Source of the DNA: Intestinimonas sp052065695
Lineage (GTDB): Bacteria > Bacillota > Clostridia > Oscillospirales > Oscillospiraceae
Length of the DNA: 64,000 nt
NCBI RefSeq assembly: GCF_052065695.1
Contig: NZ_JBQHTM010000001.1
Span: forward strand, 1 to 64,000
Direction: 5' to 3'
How positions within the stretch are numbered: the first letter of the stretch is position 1; the number at the start of each line of letters is the position of its first letter. The position numbers and the translations under genes were made by a program. Below, in pieces: positions 7,847 through 15,506 of this stretch. The notes under the pieces were generated by a model. It made no database searches. It was not told the origin of the DNA and saw only the letters and a list, made by a program, of their open reading frames with translations.

Positions 7847-8941
7847 TCAAATCCTCCCGTAGAGGGCGGAGAGCTGGGAGAGCACTTCGGTCTTTTTCAG
7901 CTTCACGGCCTTGGCCTTACCCATCTCCTCCAGGAGAATAAGGCTGATGCTGTCCCCGGCGCCCTTCTTGTCCAGACCGATGGTCTCTGCCATAACGGGC
8001 CAGTCGGTGTCAGAGCAGGGGATGTGGACGGGCAGGTCAAAGGCCTGGAGCAGCTTGGTGAGGGCCTGAAGGTCATCCTCCGTGCCGCCGGTGCCCAAGG
8101 CCAGACCCAGCTGGGCGGCGACGCACATGCCGGCGGCCACCGCCTGGCCGTGGGTCCAGGTCTCGTAGTTTCCCATCTTCTCAAAGGCGTGGCCCACGGT
8201 GTGGCCGAAGTTGAGGAGCATCCGGCGGCCGGTGTCCCGCTCGTCCTCCTCCACTACCATCCGTTTTAAATCGCAGCAGGTATACAAGACGTGTTCAATC
8301 TCCTCCATGATCTCGTCCCGGCTGGGCCGGAGGGCGAGGAAGTCAAAGAAGGCCTTGTCCAGGATGCAGCCGTACTTGATGACCTCGGCCATGCCGTCGG
8401 CAAAGATGAGGTCATCCAGGGTGTCCAGGGTGTCGGGGTCCATGAGGACCACCTTGGGCTGCCAGAAGGCCCCGGCCAGGTTCTTGCCGTGCTGGAGGTC
8501 GATGGCCACCTTGCCGCCCACGGAGGAGTCCACCTGGGAGAGGAGGGTGGTGGGGATCTGGATAAAATCCACCCCCCGGAGGATGGTGGCGGCGGCGAAG
8601 CCGGCCAGGTCCCCCACCACGCCGCCGCCCAGGGCCACCACGGCGTCGGTGCGGGTGAGGCCGAAGTCCATCATGTCCTCCCAGAGGGCGCTGAGCATGG
8701 CGGCGGATTTGGAGCCCTCCCCGGCGGGGATCTCCCGGCAGGCGGTCTCAAAGCCGGCACGCTCCAGCCCGGGGATGAGGGCGGAGAGGTAGATGGGGGC
8801 CACGTTGGAGTCGGTGACCACAAAGAGCTTTTTGGCCCGGGGGAGCACCCGGTGCAGGTGCTCAGCCGCCTGGGAGAGGAGGCCGGAGCCGATGAGAATC
8901 TCGTAGCTGCGGCCGGGGAGGGATACGGTAAGGGTCCTCAT
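7847..8941 (-). CDS. aroB: 3-dehydroquinate synthase
   Basis: NAD- and zinc-dependent cyclisation of DAHP to 3-dehydroquinate, step 2. 364 aa, normal. GGGVVGDLAGF forms the NAD-binding glycine loop, HGKNLAGAFWQP the substrate loop, and LNFGHTVGHAFE supplies zinc-ligand histidines. It follows aroF by 19 bp. Its stop region also contains the ribosome binding site used by the duplicated aroA start. Confidence 0.96.
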   Translation of the reverse strand: MRTLTVSLPGRSYEILIGSGLLSQAAEHLHRVLPRAKKLFVVTDSNVAPIYLSALIPGLERAGFETACREIPAGEGSKSAAMLSALWEDMMDFGLTRTDAVVALGGGVVGDLAGFAAATILRGVDFIQIPTTLLSQVDSSVGGKVAIDLQHGKNLAGAFWQPKVVLMDPDTLDTLDDLIFADGMAEVIKYGCILDKAFFDFLALRPSRDEIMEEIEHVLYTCCDLKRMVVEEDERDTGRRMLLNFGHTVGHAFEKMGNYETWTHGQAVAAGMCVAAQLGLALGTGGTEDDLQALTKLLQAFDLPVHIPCSDTDWPVMAETIGLDKKGAGDSISLILLEEMGKAKAVKLKKTEVLSQLSALYGRI

Positions 8942-8960
8942 GGGTTCACTTCCTTCCGTG

Positions 8961-9980
8961 TCAGGGCATCAGGGTTTTGCCCATCATGGGAGCCAGGACC
9001 TTCACCTTCTTCATAAGCTCGTCGAACTTCTTGGGGGTGAGGGACTGCTGGCCGTCGCACTTGGCGTGGGGGGGATCGTTGTGGACCTCGATAATGAGGC
9101 CGTCGGCGCCGGCGGCAATGGCCGCCATGGCCAGGGGCTCCACCATCCAGTACATGCCGGCGGCGTGGGAGGGGTCCACGATGACGGGCAGGTGGCTCAT
9201 CTGCTTGATGGCGGGGATGGCGGACACGTCCAGAGTGTTGCGGGTATAGGTCTCAAAGGTACGGATGCCCCGCTCGCAGAGAATGACGTTCTCATTGCCG
9301 GCGGCCATGATGTACTCGGCCGACATGATCCACTCCTCGTAGGTGTTGGAGAGGCCCCGCTTGAGGAGGATGGGCTTGCTCATCTTGCCCACCTCCTTCA
9401 GAAGCTCGAAGTTCTGCATGTTCCGAGCGCCCACCTGGACCACATCCACATGTTCCTCAAAGAGCTCGGCCATCCGGGGGTCCATGATCTCGGTGACGAT
9501 GGGCAGACCGGTCTGGGCACGGGCCTCCACCAGCAGGTCAAGGCCGGGAGTACCCATGCCCTGGAAGGAGTAGGGGGAGGTACGGGGCTTGAAGGCGCCG
9601 CCCCGGAGCATGGCCGCCCCGGAGAGCTTCACATCCTGGGCCACGGCGCAGATCTGCTCCTCGCTCTCCACCGAGCAGGGGCCGGCGATGACGGAGAAGT
9701 TGCCGCCGCCGATTCGGGCCTTGCCCACGGTGACCACGGTGTCCTCGGGGTGGAACTTCCGGTTGGCCTTCTTGTAGGGCTCCTGGACCCGCATGACTCG
9801 CTCCACGTTGTCCTCCATGGAGATCTTGTCCATGTCCAGCTCGGTGGTGTCGCCCACCAGACCCAGAATGGTGCAGCCGATGCCGTGGGTGATGCCCACG
9901 TCCAGGCCCTGGGCTCGGAAGGTGTCGGCCAGGGCTTCGATATCCTCATTTTTCGTGCCGGGTTTCATAATGATTACCAT
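8961..9980 (-). CDS. aroF: 3-deoxy-7-phosphoheptulonate synthase (DAHP synthase, AroA-I-beta type)
   Basis: First step of the shikimate pathway: PEP plus erythrose-4-phosphate gives DAHP. 339 aa from the ATG at 9980 (GGAGA about 8 nt upstream). An N-terminal ferredoxin-like domain of about 70 aa precedes the TIM barrel, which carries GPCSVES, RGGAFKPRTSPYSFQG and DPSHAAG. In I-beta enzymes the N-terminal domain is known to mediate allosteric control. First structural gene of the operon, directly behind the leader-peptide attenuator at 10016-10207, which fits control by aromatic amino acid supply. An earlier in-frame start near 10016 lies in the terminator and was rejected. Confidence 0.95.
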   Translation of the reverse strand: MVIIMKPGTKNEDIEALADTFRAQGLDVGITHGIGCTILGLVGDTTELDMDKISMEDNVERVMRVQEPYKKANRKFHPEDTVVTVGKARIGGGNFSVIAGPCSVESEEQICAVAQDVKLSGAAMLRGGAFKPRTSPYSFQGMGTPGLDLLVEARAQTGLPIVTEIMDPRMAELFEEHVDVVQVGARNMQNFELLKEVGKMSKPILLKRGLSNTYEEWIMSAEYIMAAGNENVILCERGIRTFETYTRNTLDVSAIPAIKQMSHLPVIVDPSHAAGMYWMVEPLAMAAIAAGADGLIIEVHNDPPHAKCDGQQSLTPKKFDELMKKVKVLAPMMGKTLMP

Positions 9981-10015
9981 AGTGATCTTCTCCTTCTTCC
10001 GCCAAGGGCGCGGCA

Positions 10016-10054
10016 ATAAAAAAGGCGCCCATTGACGATAAAATCAATGAGCGC
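10016..10054 (-). terminator. Attenuator terminator of the aro operon leader
   Basis: On the minus strand GCGCTCATTGA (10044-10054) pairs with TCAATGGGCGC (10025-10035) around an 8-nt loop, followed at once by CCTTTTTTATT. It sits between the leader peptide and aroF, so read-through is needed for any aro gene expression from this promoter. Confidence 0.88.
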
Positions 10055-10181
10055 ACGGTTCAACGATACAACGACCCTATCAAAAGGGCCGGCCCATTCA
10101 CTTTATCCCGCTATTTTACCCATGCCAAAAAAGCCGGTGCCCGTAAATCGAGCCCAGCCAAAATAGGTAAAGGAGCGGGAT
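10037..10181 (-). promoter_or_regulatory. Alternative antiterminator and protector hairpins of the aro leader
   Basis: Protector hairpin: ATCCCGCTCCTTTACC (10166-10181) pairs with GGTAAAATAGCGGGAT (10105-10120), 14 of 16 positions, enclosing most of the aromatic codons. Antiterminator: GATAAAGTGAATGGGC (10092-10107) pairs with GCGCTCATTGATTTTATC (10037-10054) with a single mismatch and two G-U pairs. It overlaps both the protector's 3' arm and the terminator's 5' arm, so the three structures exclude each other. The leader stop codon lies in the antiterminator arm. Pairings were derived by hand, not by a folding program. Confidence 0.8.
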
Positions 10182-10207
10182 TCAGTTGTGAGGCGGCGAT
10201 GGTCCAT
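10103..10207 (-). CDS. Aromatic-rich leader peptide of the shikimate operon
   Basis: 34 codons starting at the ATG at 10207, with GAGG nine bases upstream, ending in TAA. Residues 13-27 read FTYFGWARFTGTGFF: five Phe, one Tyr and one Trp in 15 positions, covering all three products of the pathway. The protein has no other recognisable property. It begins about 26 nt after the predicted transcription start and ends about 50 nt before the terminator. This is the arrangement of ribosome-stalling leader peptides (trpL, pheL): stalling at aromatic codons would mask the protector hairpin's 5' arm and favour the antiterminator. A longer in-frame ORF reaching 10546 overlaps the upstream hairpin and promoter and is not credible. 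Confidence 0.88.
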   Translation of the reverse strand: MDHRRLTTESRSFTYFGWARFTGTGFFGMGKIAG

Positions 10208-10239
10208 GAAAAGATACCTCACTTGCAATGGTTGGAGGT

Positions 10240-10268
10240 ATTTTACACCCGCCGGCGAAAAAATGCAA
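10240..10268 (-). promoter_or_regulatory. Promoter of the aro operon
   Basis: On the minus strand TTGCAT (10263-10268) and TAAAAT (10240-10245) are 17 bp apart. Start near 10233, giving a roughly 250-nt leader containing the leader peptide and attenuator. Confidence 0.85.
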
Positions 10269-10324
10269 GAGTAATTTGGCACGGTAAAGTAAAAAATACA
10301 ACAAGGAATGCCAAAATTTTTTGG

Positions 10325-10374
10325 AAGAATGTGCCCTGTGTCCCGGTGAAAGCCGGACAACAGGGCACATTCTT
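10325..10374 (-). terminator. Hairpin after the EamA pseudogene
   Basis: Perfect 15-bp outer stem AAGAATGTGCCCTGT/ACAGGGCACATTCTT with a second GTCC(C)GG/CCGGAC stem inside, starting just below the transporter stop. The minus-strand T-run is weak, so it may be a non-canonical terminator isolating the aro promoter. Confidence 0.55.
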
Positions 10375-11253
10375 TCACGTATGCCGTCCCTCGGCCCTGG
10401 TGTAGAGGAGGACGCCAGCCAGGACGGCGATGGCGCCGATGCCTTGGAGGGGGCTGATGCCCTCGCCGAAGAGGAGGAGCCCAAGGACGGAGGCAAAGAC
10501 GGGTTCGCACAGTTTGGCGGCGGAGACATAGGCGGGAGTGAGCCACTTCAGGCTCCAGGAGAAGAGAGAGTGGCCCAGCAGGGTGCAGAAGACGGCCAGC
10601 AGCAGGCCCACGCCCGCCTCCCGGAGGCCCCAGCCCAACACCGGGGTGCCGGTGGCGGCGTCCAGCACCAGCAGGACGATGAGGCAGGAGGCGTAGGTGA
10701 GGAAGGTGTAGACGGTGGTGGACTGCCGGGCCCGCTGGACCTGTCCGATGAGGGTATAGGCGGCCACGGCCACGGCGGCCAGCACCGCCAGCAGGTCACC
10801 GGTCAGGGCGCCGCGGGAGCCCCCGGCATCAGAGAGGGCCAGCACCACGCTGCCGGCGAAGGCCACGGCGATGGCGGTGGCGCCCAGCTTGGGGATGCGG
10901 CCGTGGAGAAAGAGGGCGAAGCCCAGGGCGGAGAAGATGACCTCGGTGGATACCAGCACGGTGGAGGAGGCAATGGAGGTCCACTTGAGGGACTCAAACC
11001 AGGTGGAAAAGTGGAGGGCCAGACAGGCGCCGCTGAGGGCGCACATCAGAAGGTCCCGCTTTGTGGCGGCCAGGAGCTCGGCCCGGTGGGACCGGAGCAC
11101 AACCGGTAGCAGCAGGAGGACGGTCTAGCCCAGCCGGCCGGTGGCTGTCACCAGAGAGGGGGCCGCCGACCAGCGCACGAAGATGGAGGAGAAGGAGGCC
11201 CCTAGCACCCCCAGGAAGAGGACCAGCCGGGGGTCCGCCGTGAGGCGGCTCAA
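10375..11253 (-). pseudogene. EamA/DMT-family permease interrupted by an in-frame amber codon
   Basis: Read from a TTG at 11253 (overlapping the patB stop as TTGA), the frame encodes a ten-helix drug/metabolite transporter: LFLGVLGASFSSIFVRWSAAPSLVTATGRLG, then TAG at 11125-11127, then TVLLLLPVVLRSHRAELLAATKRD and the rest of the family to residue about 290. The sequence on both sides of the stop is good EamA sequence in one frame, so this is a point nonsense change (TGG to TAG is the simplest). A GTG at 11100 could restart translation to give 241 aa lacking the first helices; function of that form is doubtful. Two-gene unit with patB. Confidence 0.8.
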
Positions 11254-12443
11254 CGGGGGAGACCCCGCCGCCGGGCGGCGTCGTCCAGGCGCTCCAGGGC
11301 CTTTTCCAGGTGGTGGCGGGGGCAGGCCAGGACGAAGCGCTCAAAGCCGGTCCCCTCGGGCCCGAACATGGTGCCCTCGTCCAGCCACAGCCCGGCCTCG
11401 TCCCGCATGAAACGCATTTGGGCCTCGGGGTCCAGGCCCAGGGAGGAGAAGTCGGCCCACAGCAGGTAGGTGCCCTCCCAGGGGGCCGTCCACACCGAGG
11501 GGAAGCGGTCAGCCAGGAAAGCCTTACACAGCTCGAAATTGCCCTTCAGGTGCTCCATGAGGGCGCTCAGCCAGGGCTCGCCCTGCTCATAGGCCACCCG
11601 GGTGGCGGTGAGGCCGAAGTAGCCGTTGAAGCCGCCGGTGTAGCCGTCGGTCTTGGTCCGGAACTGCCGGCGCAGGTCCTGGTCGGGGATGATGGTGGTG
11701 GAGGTGGCCAGCCCGGCCAGGTTGAAGGTCTTGCTGGCCGAGGTACCCATGATGCAGCGGTGGGCGGTCTCCTCGTCCAGGGTGGCCAGGACGGTGTGGG
11801 TGTGGCCGGGGGCGATGAAGTCGCAGTGGATCTCGTCGGAGAAGATGAGCACGTCGTGGCGGCGGCAGATGTCGGCGATGGACTTCAGCTCCTCCCGGGT
11901 CCATACCCGGCCGGTGGGGTTGTGGGGGGAGCAGAGGAGCAGGAGCTTGGTCTCGGGGCGGCGACACAGGTCCTCCAGGTGATTGAGGTCCAGCTCGTAG
12001 CCGTGGTCGGTGCGGCGGAGGGGATCTGCATAGAAGAGACGGCCGGTGGCCTCGGCGATGCGCTTGAAGGGGGGATAGGCGGGGGTCTGGGTGACGATGG
12101 CCTCGCCGGGCTTGGTAAAGGCCTGGACGGCCTGGCCGGCGGCGTGGACCACGCCGAAGTTGCTCACCAGCCAGCCGGGGTCTACGGTCCAGCCGTGGCG
12201 GCGCTCCATCCAGCCGATGAGGGCGGCGCGGAAGGCCTCGTCCATGCCGGTGTAGCCGTAGACGCCGAAGGCGGCGGCCTCCTGGAGGGCGGAGACGATC
12301 TCAGGGGCCACCAGCAGGTCCATGTCGGCCACGGAGAAGGGGATCACGTCGGGATCGGTGACGCCGGCCTTCTCCATGGGGATCCATTTGGAAGCCCCCA
12401 TATGGAGCCGGGAGCGAAGGGTGGTAAAGTCATAGGTGGACAT
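11250..12443 (-). CDS. PLP-dependent C-S lyase of the MalY/PatB family
   Basis: Fold-type I PLP enzyme; family members cleave cystathionine or cysteine (beta C-S lyase) and some are annotated as aminotransferases. 397 aa from the ATG at 12443, with AGGAGG 10 nt upstream; an in-frame TTG at 12452 is too close to that site. Visible are HNPTGRVWTREEL, SDEIHCDF with the PLP-pairing aspartate, and GTSASKTFNLAGL with the PLP lysine. The N-terminal IPFSVADMD is typical of PatB. Its stop overlaps the start of the EamA frame. The true substrate cannot be told from sequence. Confidence 0.88.
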   Translation of the reverse strand: MSTYDFTTLRSRLHMGASKWIPMEKAGVTDPDVIPFSVADMDLLVAPEIVSALQEAAAFGVYGYTGMDEAFRAALIGWMERRHGWTVDPGWLVSNFGVVHAAGQAVQAFTKPGEAIVTQTPAYPPFKRIAEATGRLFYADPLRRTDHGYELDLNHLEDLCRRPETKLLLLCSPHNPTGRVWTREELKSIADICRRHDVLIFSDEIHCDFIAPGHTHTVLATLDEETAHRCIMGTSASKTFNLAGLATSTTIIPDQDLRRQFRTKTDGYTGGFNGYFGLTATRVAYEQGEPWLSALMEHLKGNFELCKAFLADRFPSVWTAPWEGTYLLWADFSSLGLDPEAQMRFMRDEAGLWLDEGTMFGPEGTGFERFVLACPRHHLEKALERLDDAARRRGLPR

Positions 12444-12477
12444 GGGAAACAAACCTCCTGTTCTCTCTTTCTGAAAG

Positions 12478-12507
12478 GGAAAAGGGCGGCCGTTCCGGCC
12501 GCCCTTG
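12478..12507 (-). terminator. Terminator of the asp23-fakA operon
   Basis: AAGGGCGGCCG/CGGCCGCCCTT hairpin followed on the minus strand by TTTTCCCTTTC, 23 bp after the fakA stop. Confidence 0.85.
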
Positions 12508-12529
12508 ACACGTTATTATGGAGCGGGGA

Positions 12530-14206
12530 TCATTCCGCGGAGATGAGGTAGTAGTAGACGGGCTGCCCGCCGGAGAGAAGGGTGATCTCGGCGCTGGGGC
12601 AGGCGGCGGTGAAGATCTCCAGAGCGCCCTGGGCCTGCTCTTCGGTGACGTCCTCGCCGTAGTAGATGGTGATGAACTCGGCGTTCTGCTGGGGCTCGGC
12701 CTCGGCCAGACGCTTGAGCAGGGCGAAGAGGTCCCGGTCGGTACCGAAGAGCTGGTTCTCGGCCAGGGCCAGGTAGTCACCCTCCTTGATGTCGAAGCCG
12801 TCAAAATCGGAGTTCCGGGCGGCGTAGGTGATCTGGGCGGTGTGGACGTTCTGGATGGCCTGGGTCATGGCGTCGGTGTTGTCCTCCTGAATGGCGTCGG
12901 GGTCAAAGGAGAGCATGGCGGAGACGCCCTGGGGGATGGTCTTGGTGGGCAGGACCACCACCGTCTTGCCCTGGGCCAGGGGGATGCACTGCTCGGCGGC
13001 CATGATGATGTTCTTGTTGTTGGGGAGGACGTAGACCACCTCGGCGGGGGTGGCCTCGATCTCCTTGAGGATGTCCTGGGTGGAGGGGTTCATGGTCTGG
13101 CCTCCGGAGACCACCCGGTCCACGCCCAGGTCCCGGAAGACGTCGGCGATGCCGTCGCCGGCGCAGACGGAGACAAAGCCGTACTTCTTCTCCGGGGCGG
13201 CGGAGGCGGGGGCGGCACAGTGGCCGTGGTCGTCCTCCTCCAGGTCGTCGGTGCTCTGGATGTGGCGGCCGGCGGCCAGGTCGTCGGCCTGGGTGCGCAT
13301 GTTCTCGATCTTGGCCAGCTCCAGGGTGCCGTACTTCTGGGCCTCGCTGAGGACGGCGCCTGGGATGTCGGTGTGGACGTGGACCTTGAAGGCGTCGTCG
13401 CTCTCACCGATGACCAGGCTGTCGCCCACACTGTTGAGGTAGGCCTGGAAGGCCTCCAGACCGTTGTAATGCTCGTCCTTACGGACGATAAAGACGGTGT
13501 CGAAGGTGAAGGTGATCTCCTCGGCGGCGATGGCGGCGTAGTCGGTTTTCTGCTCGCCGGCAGAGCCCTCCTCGGTGTCCTCGGGCATGGGCTCGCCCCG
13601 GAGCTCGTCCAGCATGCCCTGGAGGATGACCAAAAAGCCCTTGCCGCCGGCGTCCACCACACCGGCCTTCTTGAGGACGGGGTTCTGATTCACCGTGTCG
13701 TCCAGGGCAATGAGGCCCTCCTTGATGGCCTCGTCCAGCACGAACTCCAGGGAGCGGTCCTCACGGGCGGCCTCGGCGGCCCGGCGGGCGGCCAGACGGG
13801 AGACGGTGAGGATGGTGCCCTCGGCGGGCTTCATGACCGCCTTGTAGGCGGTGGCCACGCCGTAGTCCAGGGCGATGGCGAAATCGGCGCCGTCGGCGGT
13901 ATCCTTGTCCTTCAGGGCCTTGGCAAAGCCCCGAAAGAGAAGGGAGAGAATGACGCCGGAGTTGCCACGGGCGCCCCGAAGGAGGGCGTTGGCGTTGACC
14001 TGGGCCACGGCGCCCACGTTGCCGGGAGCCTTCTTCTTCAGTTCGGCGGCGGCGGTGGCGATGGTCATACCCATGTTGGTGCCGGTGTCGCCGTCAGGCA
14101 CGGGGAAGACGTTGAGCTCATTGATCTGCTGCTTCTGGGAATTGATGGAGGCCGCTGCGTGGATGACCATCCGCGCCAGCAGCGCCCCGTCAATGGTTCC
14201 TCTCAT
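12530..14206 (-). CDS. fakA: DAK2-domain fatty acid kinase FakA (YloV)
   Basis: ATP-binding subunit of the two-component fatty acid kinase that phosphorylates exogenous fatty acids held by FakB. 558 aa. The N-terminal DhaL-like DAK2 domain (about residues 8-200) shows NVFPVPDGDTGTNMGMT, the Mg/ATP site. It is followed by the FakA-specific middle (DEALKEGL-type region, VVDAGGKGFL) and C-terminal domain. No FakB (DegV) gene is in the window. Directly downstream of the Asp23 gene, the same yloU-yloV order as in other Bacillota. Confidence 0.93.
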   Translation of the reverse strand: MRGTIDGALLARMVIHAAASINSQKQQINELNVFPVPDGDTGTNMGMTIATAAAELKKKAPGNVGAVAQVNANALLRGARGNSGVILSLLFRGFAKALKDKDTADGADFAIALDYGVATAYKAVMKPAEGTILTVSRLAARRAAEAAREDRSLEFVLDEAIKEGLIALDDTVNQNPVLKKAGVVDAGGKGFLVILQGMLDELRGEPMPEDTEEGSAGEQKTDYAAIAAEEITFTFDTVFIVRKDEHYNGLEAFQAYLNSVGDSLVIGESDDAFKVHVHTDIPGAVLSEAQKYGTLELAKIENMRTQADDLAAGRHIQSTDDLEEDDHGHCAAPASAAPEKKYGFVSVCAGDGIADVFRDLGVDRVVSGGQTMNPSTQDILKEIEATPAEVVYVLPNNKNIIMAAEQCIPLAQGKTVVVLPTKTIPQGVSAMLSFDPDAIQEDNTDAMTQAIQNVHTAQITYAARNSDFDGFDIKEGDYLALAENQLFGTDRDLFALLKRLAEAEPQQNAEFITIYYGEDVTEEQAQGALEIFTAACPSAEITLLSGGQPVYYYLISAE

Positions 14207-14246
14207 GTCAAATGTTCCTTTCTATGACGGAATGGGCCGCCGGACT

Positions 14247-14597
14247 TCAGCCGATGACCATGGAATCCACGCACACGTCCACGTTTTTGACCTTGACGCC
14301 GGTGACCTTCTCTACGATATAGCGCACCTCGCTCATGATAGAGTGGCTGACGGCGTTAAGATTGACGCCGTTGTCCACAATGATGTGGAGCTCGATGGAG
14401 ACGGTATCATCGTCATTGAACCGGACCTTGACTCCCTTGGCCATGGACTCCCGGCGCAGGAGATGGACCAGCCCGTCGGTCTTGGAGCGCACCGCCATGC
14501 CCTTGACGCCGTAGCAGTTGGTGGCGGCGGCGCCGGTGATGTTGGTAAAGACATCGGGGCTGATGGTGATGGCGCCCCTCTCTGTTTCCAGTCTCAT
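14247..14597 (-). CDS. Asp23/Gls24 family envelope stress protein (YloU)
   Basis: 116 aa from the ATG at 14597, with AGGAGG 6 nt before it. It shows the Asp23 core: GAITISPDVFTNITGAAATNCYGVKGM near the start and VDNGVNLNAVSHSIMSEVRYIVEKVTGVKVKNVDVCVDSM at the end. The family is small, soluble and often membrane-associated through partners; its biochemical role is unsettled. Operon with fakA, 40 bp apart. Confidence 0.92.
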   Translation of the reverse strand: MRLETERGAITISPDVFTNITGAAATNCYGVKGMAVRSKTDGLVHLLRRESMAKGVKVRFNDDDTVSIELHIIVDNGVNLNAVSHSIMSEVRYIVEKVTGVKVKNVDVCVDSMVIG

Positions 14598-14649
14598 ATG
14601 GTACCTCCTTTGGAGCACTAGGACAGAATACACCAATTATGGTCTATTT

Positions 14650-14678
14650 ATTGTATTCTATTTTTCCCATAAATACAA
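14650..14678 (-). promoter_or_regulatory. Promoter of the asp23-fakA operon
   Basis: Minus-strand TTGTAT (14673-14678) and TACAAT (14650-14655), 17-bp spacer; divergent from the promoter at 14701. Confidence 0.7.
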
Positions 14679-14700
14679 GGGAAAAAGTTGCGGTGAATGA

Positions 14701-14729
14701 TTGTAATTTCCACGAAAATCGTGTAGACT
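14701..14729 (+). promoter_or_regulatory. Promoter of the 63-aa membrane protein gene
   Basis: TTGTAA (14701-14706) and TAGACT (14724-14729) with a 17-bp spacer. Confidence 0.7.
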
Positions 14730-14762
14730 AAGGATAACACTCAGATGTGGAGGTGTGATGGG

Positions 14763-14954
14763 ATGAAAGTCGCCCGTTTTGTACTGAAGATCGTAGGCTG
14801 GTCCCTGGCGCTGGCCGCTGCCATTTGCTGCGTCGTGGCCTACTGGGATAAGATTACCAGCGCTGTGTGCGGCCTGAAGGACATGGTCGCGGAGAAGGGA
14901 GCCTGCTGCTGCCACCCCTCCGAGTTTGACGACTACGCCGACTGGGACGAGTAA
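14763..14954 (+). CDS. Small single-pass membrane protein, unknown function
   Basis: 63 aa from the ATG at 14763 (GGAGG nine bases upstream). One hydrophobic segment at residues 9-27 is followed by a short amphipathic stretch, a CCC triplet at 48-50 with His51, and a very acidic end (EFDDYADWDE). The Cys/His cluster could bind metal or be acylated, but nothing identifies a function. It has its own promoter, a strong ribosome binding site and a downstream terminator, so I believe it is real. I recognise no named family. Confidence 0.7.
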   Translation: MKVARFVLKIVGWSLALAAAICCVVAYWDKITSAVCGLKDMVAEKGACCCHPSEFDDYADWDE

Positions 14955-15007
14955 GGCGTACACAGAAATGACGATGCGCTCTCTGTGCAGAGTGCGGCAT
15001 ACGCAGG

Positions 15008-15038
15008 AAAATGGCCGCCCATACGGGCGGCCATTTTT
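15008..15038. terminator. Bidirectional terminator
   Basis: AAAATGGCCGCCC (15008-15020) and GGGCGGCCATTTT (15025-15037) between the convergent 63-aa gene and the thioesterase. Confidence 0.9.
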
Positions 15039-15047
15039 GCGTTTTGG

Positions 15048-15506
15048 TCAGGACTCCGCCGGCTGGGAGGACTTGTCCTTCATAGGGTGGTCCAAGAGAT
15101 AGAAGGTGAAGTTGCCGTTGGCCACCTCTACGCCGTTGTCATCGGTGATGGTCTGGCGGTAGACGCACAGACGGTGTCCCAGCTTCTCAGGTACGGCTCG
15201 GCAGTAGAGCTTCTTGTTGGTGCCCAGAGCGGGGCGGAGAAAGCTGAAGGCGTAGTTCACCGTGACGCAGGGCTTGCCGGTGGCGGCAAAGACGCCAGAG
15301 CCGCCCACCGTATCGGCCAGGGTAGCCAGACAGCCCCCGTGGACGATGCCGTAGGGGTTGAGACTGTCCGGATGGATGGTAAGTTCCCCCTCGGAGATGC
15401 TATCCTCAAAGAGACCGGTAATCTTGATGTGGTTGTAAATGGAAAAGGCGTCCTGGAACAGGAAATAGTCCTCCGGAATAGGGACAGGTTTACTGCAGGA
15501 ATCCAT
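15048..15506 (-). CDS. PaaI-family hotdog thioesterase
   Basis: 152 aa acyl-CoA thioesterase-like protein. The central motif NPYGIVHGGCLATLADTVGG is the hotdog helix with the conserved HGG, followed by VNYAFSFLRPA. The substrate is unknown; PaaI enzymes hydrolyse aromatic or short acyl-CoA esters. Its start lies inside the sufB 3' end (17-bp overlap), so it is translationally coupled to the Fe-S assembly genes, an unusual partner for a thioesterase. Confidence 0.85.
   Translation of the reverse strand: MDSCSKPVPIPEDYFLFQDAFSIYNHIKITGLFEDSISEGELTIHPDSLNPYGIVHGGCLATLADTVGGSGVFAATGKPCVTVNYAFSFLRPALGTNKKLYCRAVPEKLGHRLCVYRQTITDDNGVEVANGNFTFYLLDHPMKDKSSQPAES

Noticed and set aside
10037..10110. 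T-box riboswitch in the aroF leader
   Set aside because: AGGGT and GAACCGTGCG fragments are present but about 11 nt too far apart for the T-box antiterminator bulge, and no specifier stem was found. The leader-peptide model explains the region better.
11125..11127. TAG as a pyrrolysine codon
   Set aside because: A hydrophobic membrane position in an EamA protein, with no Pyl-type context; a nonsense mutation is simpler.
12518..14227. 569-codon plus-strand ORF opposite fakA
   Set aside because: Low-complexity Gly/Val/Leu product, antisense to a well-recognised gene.
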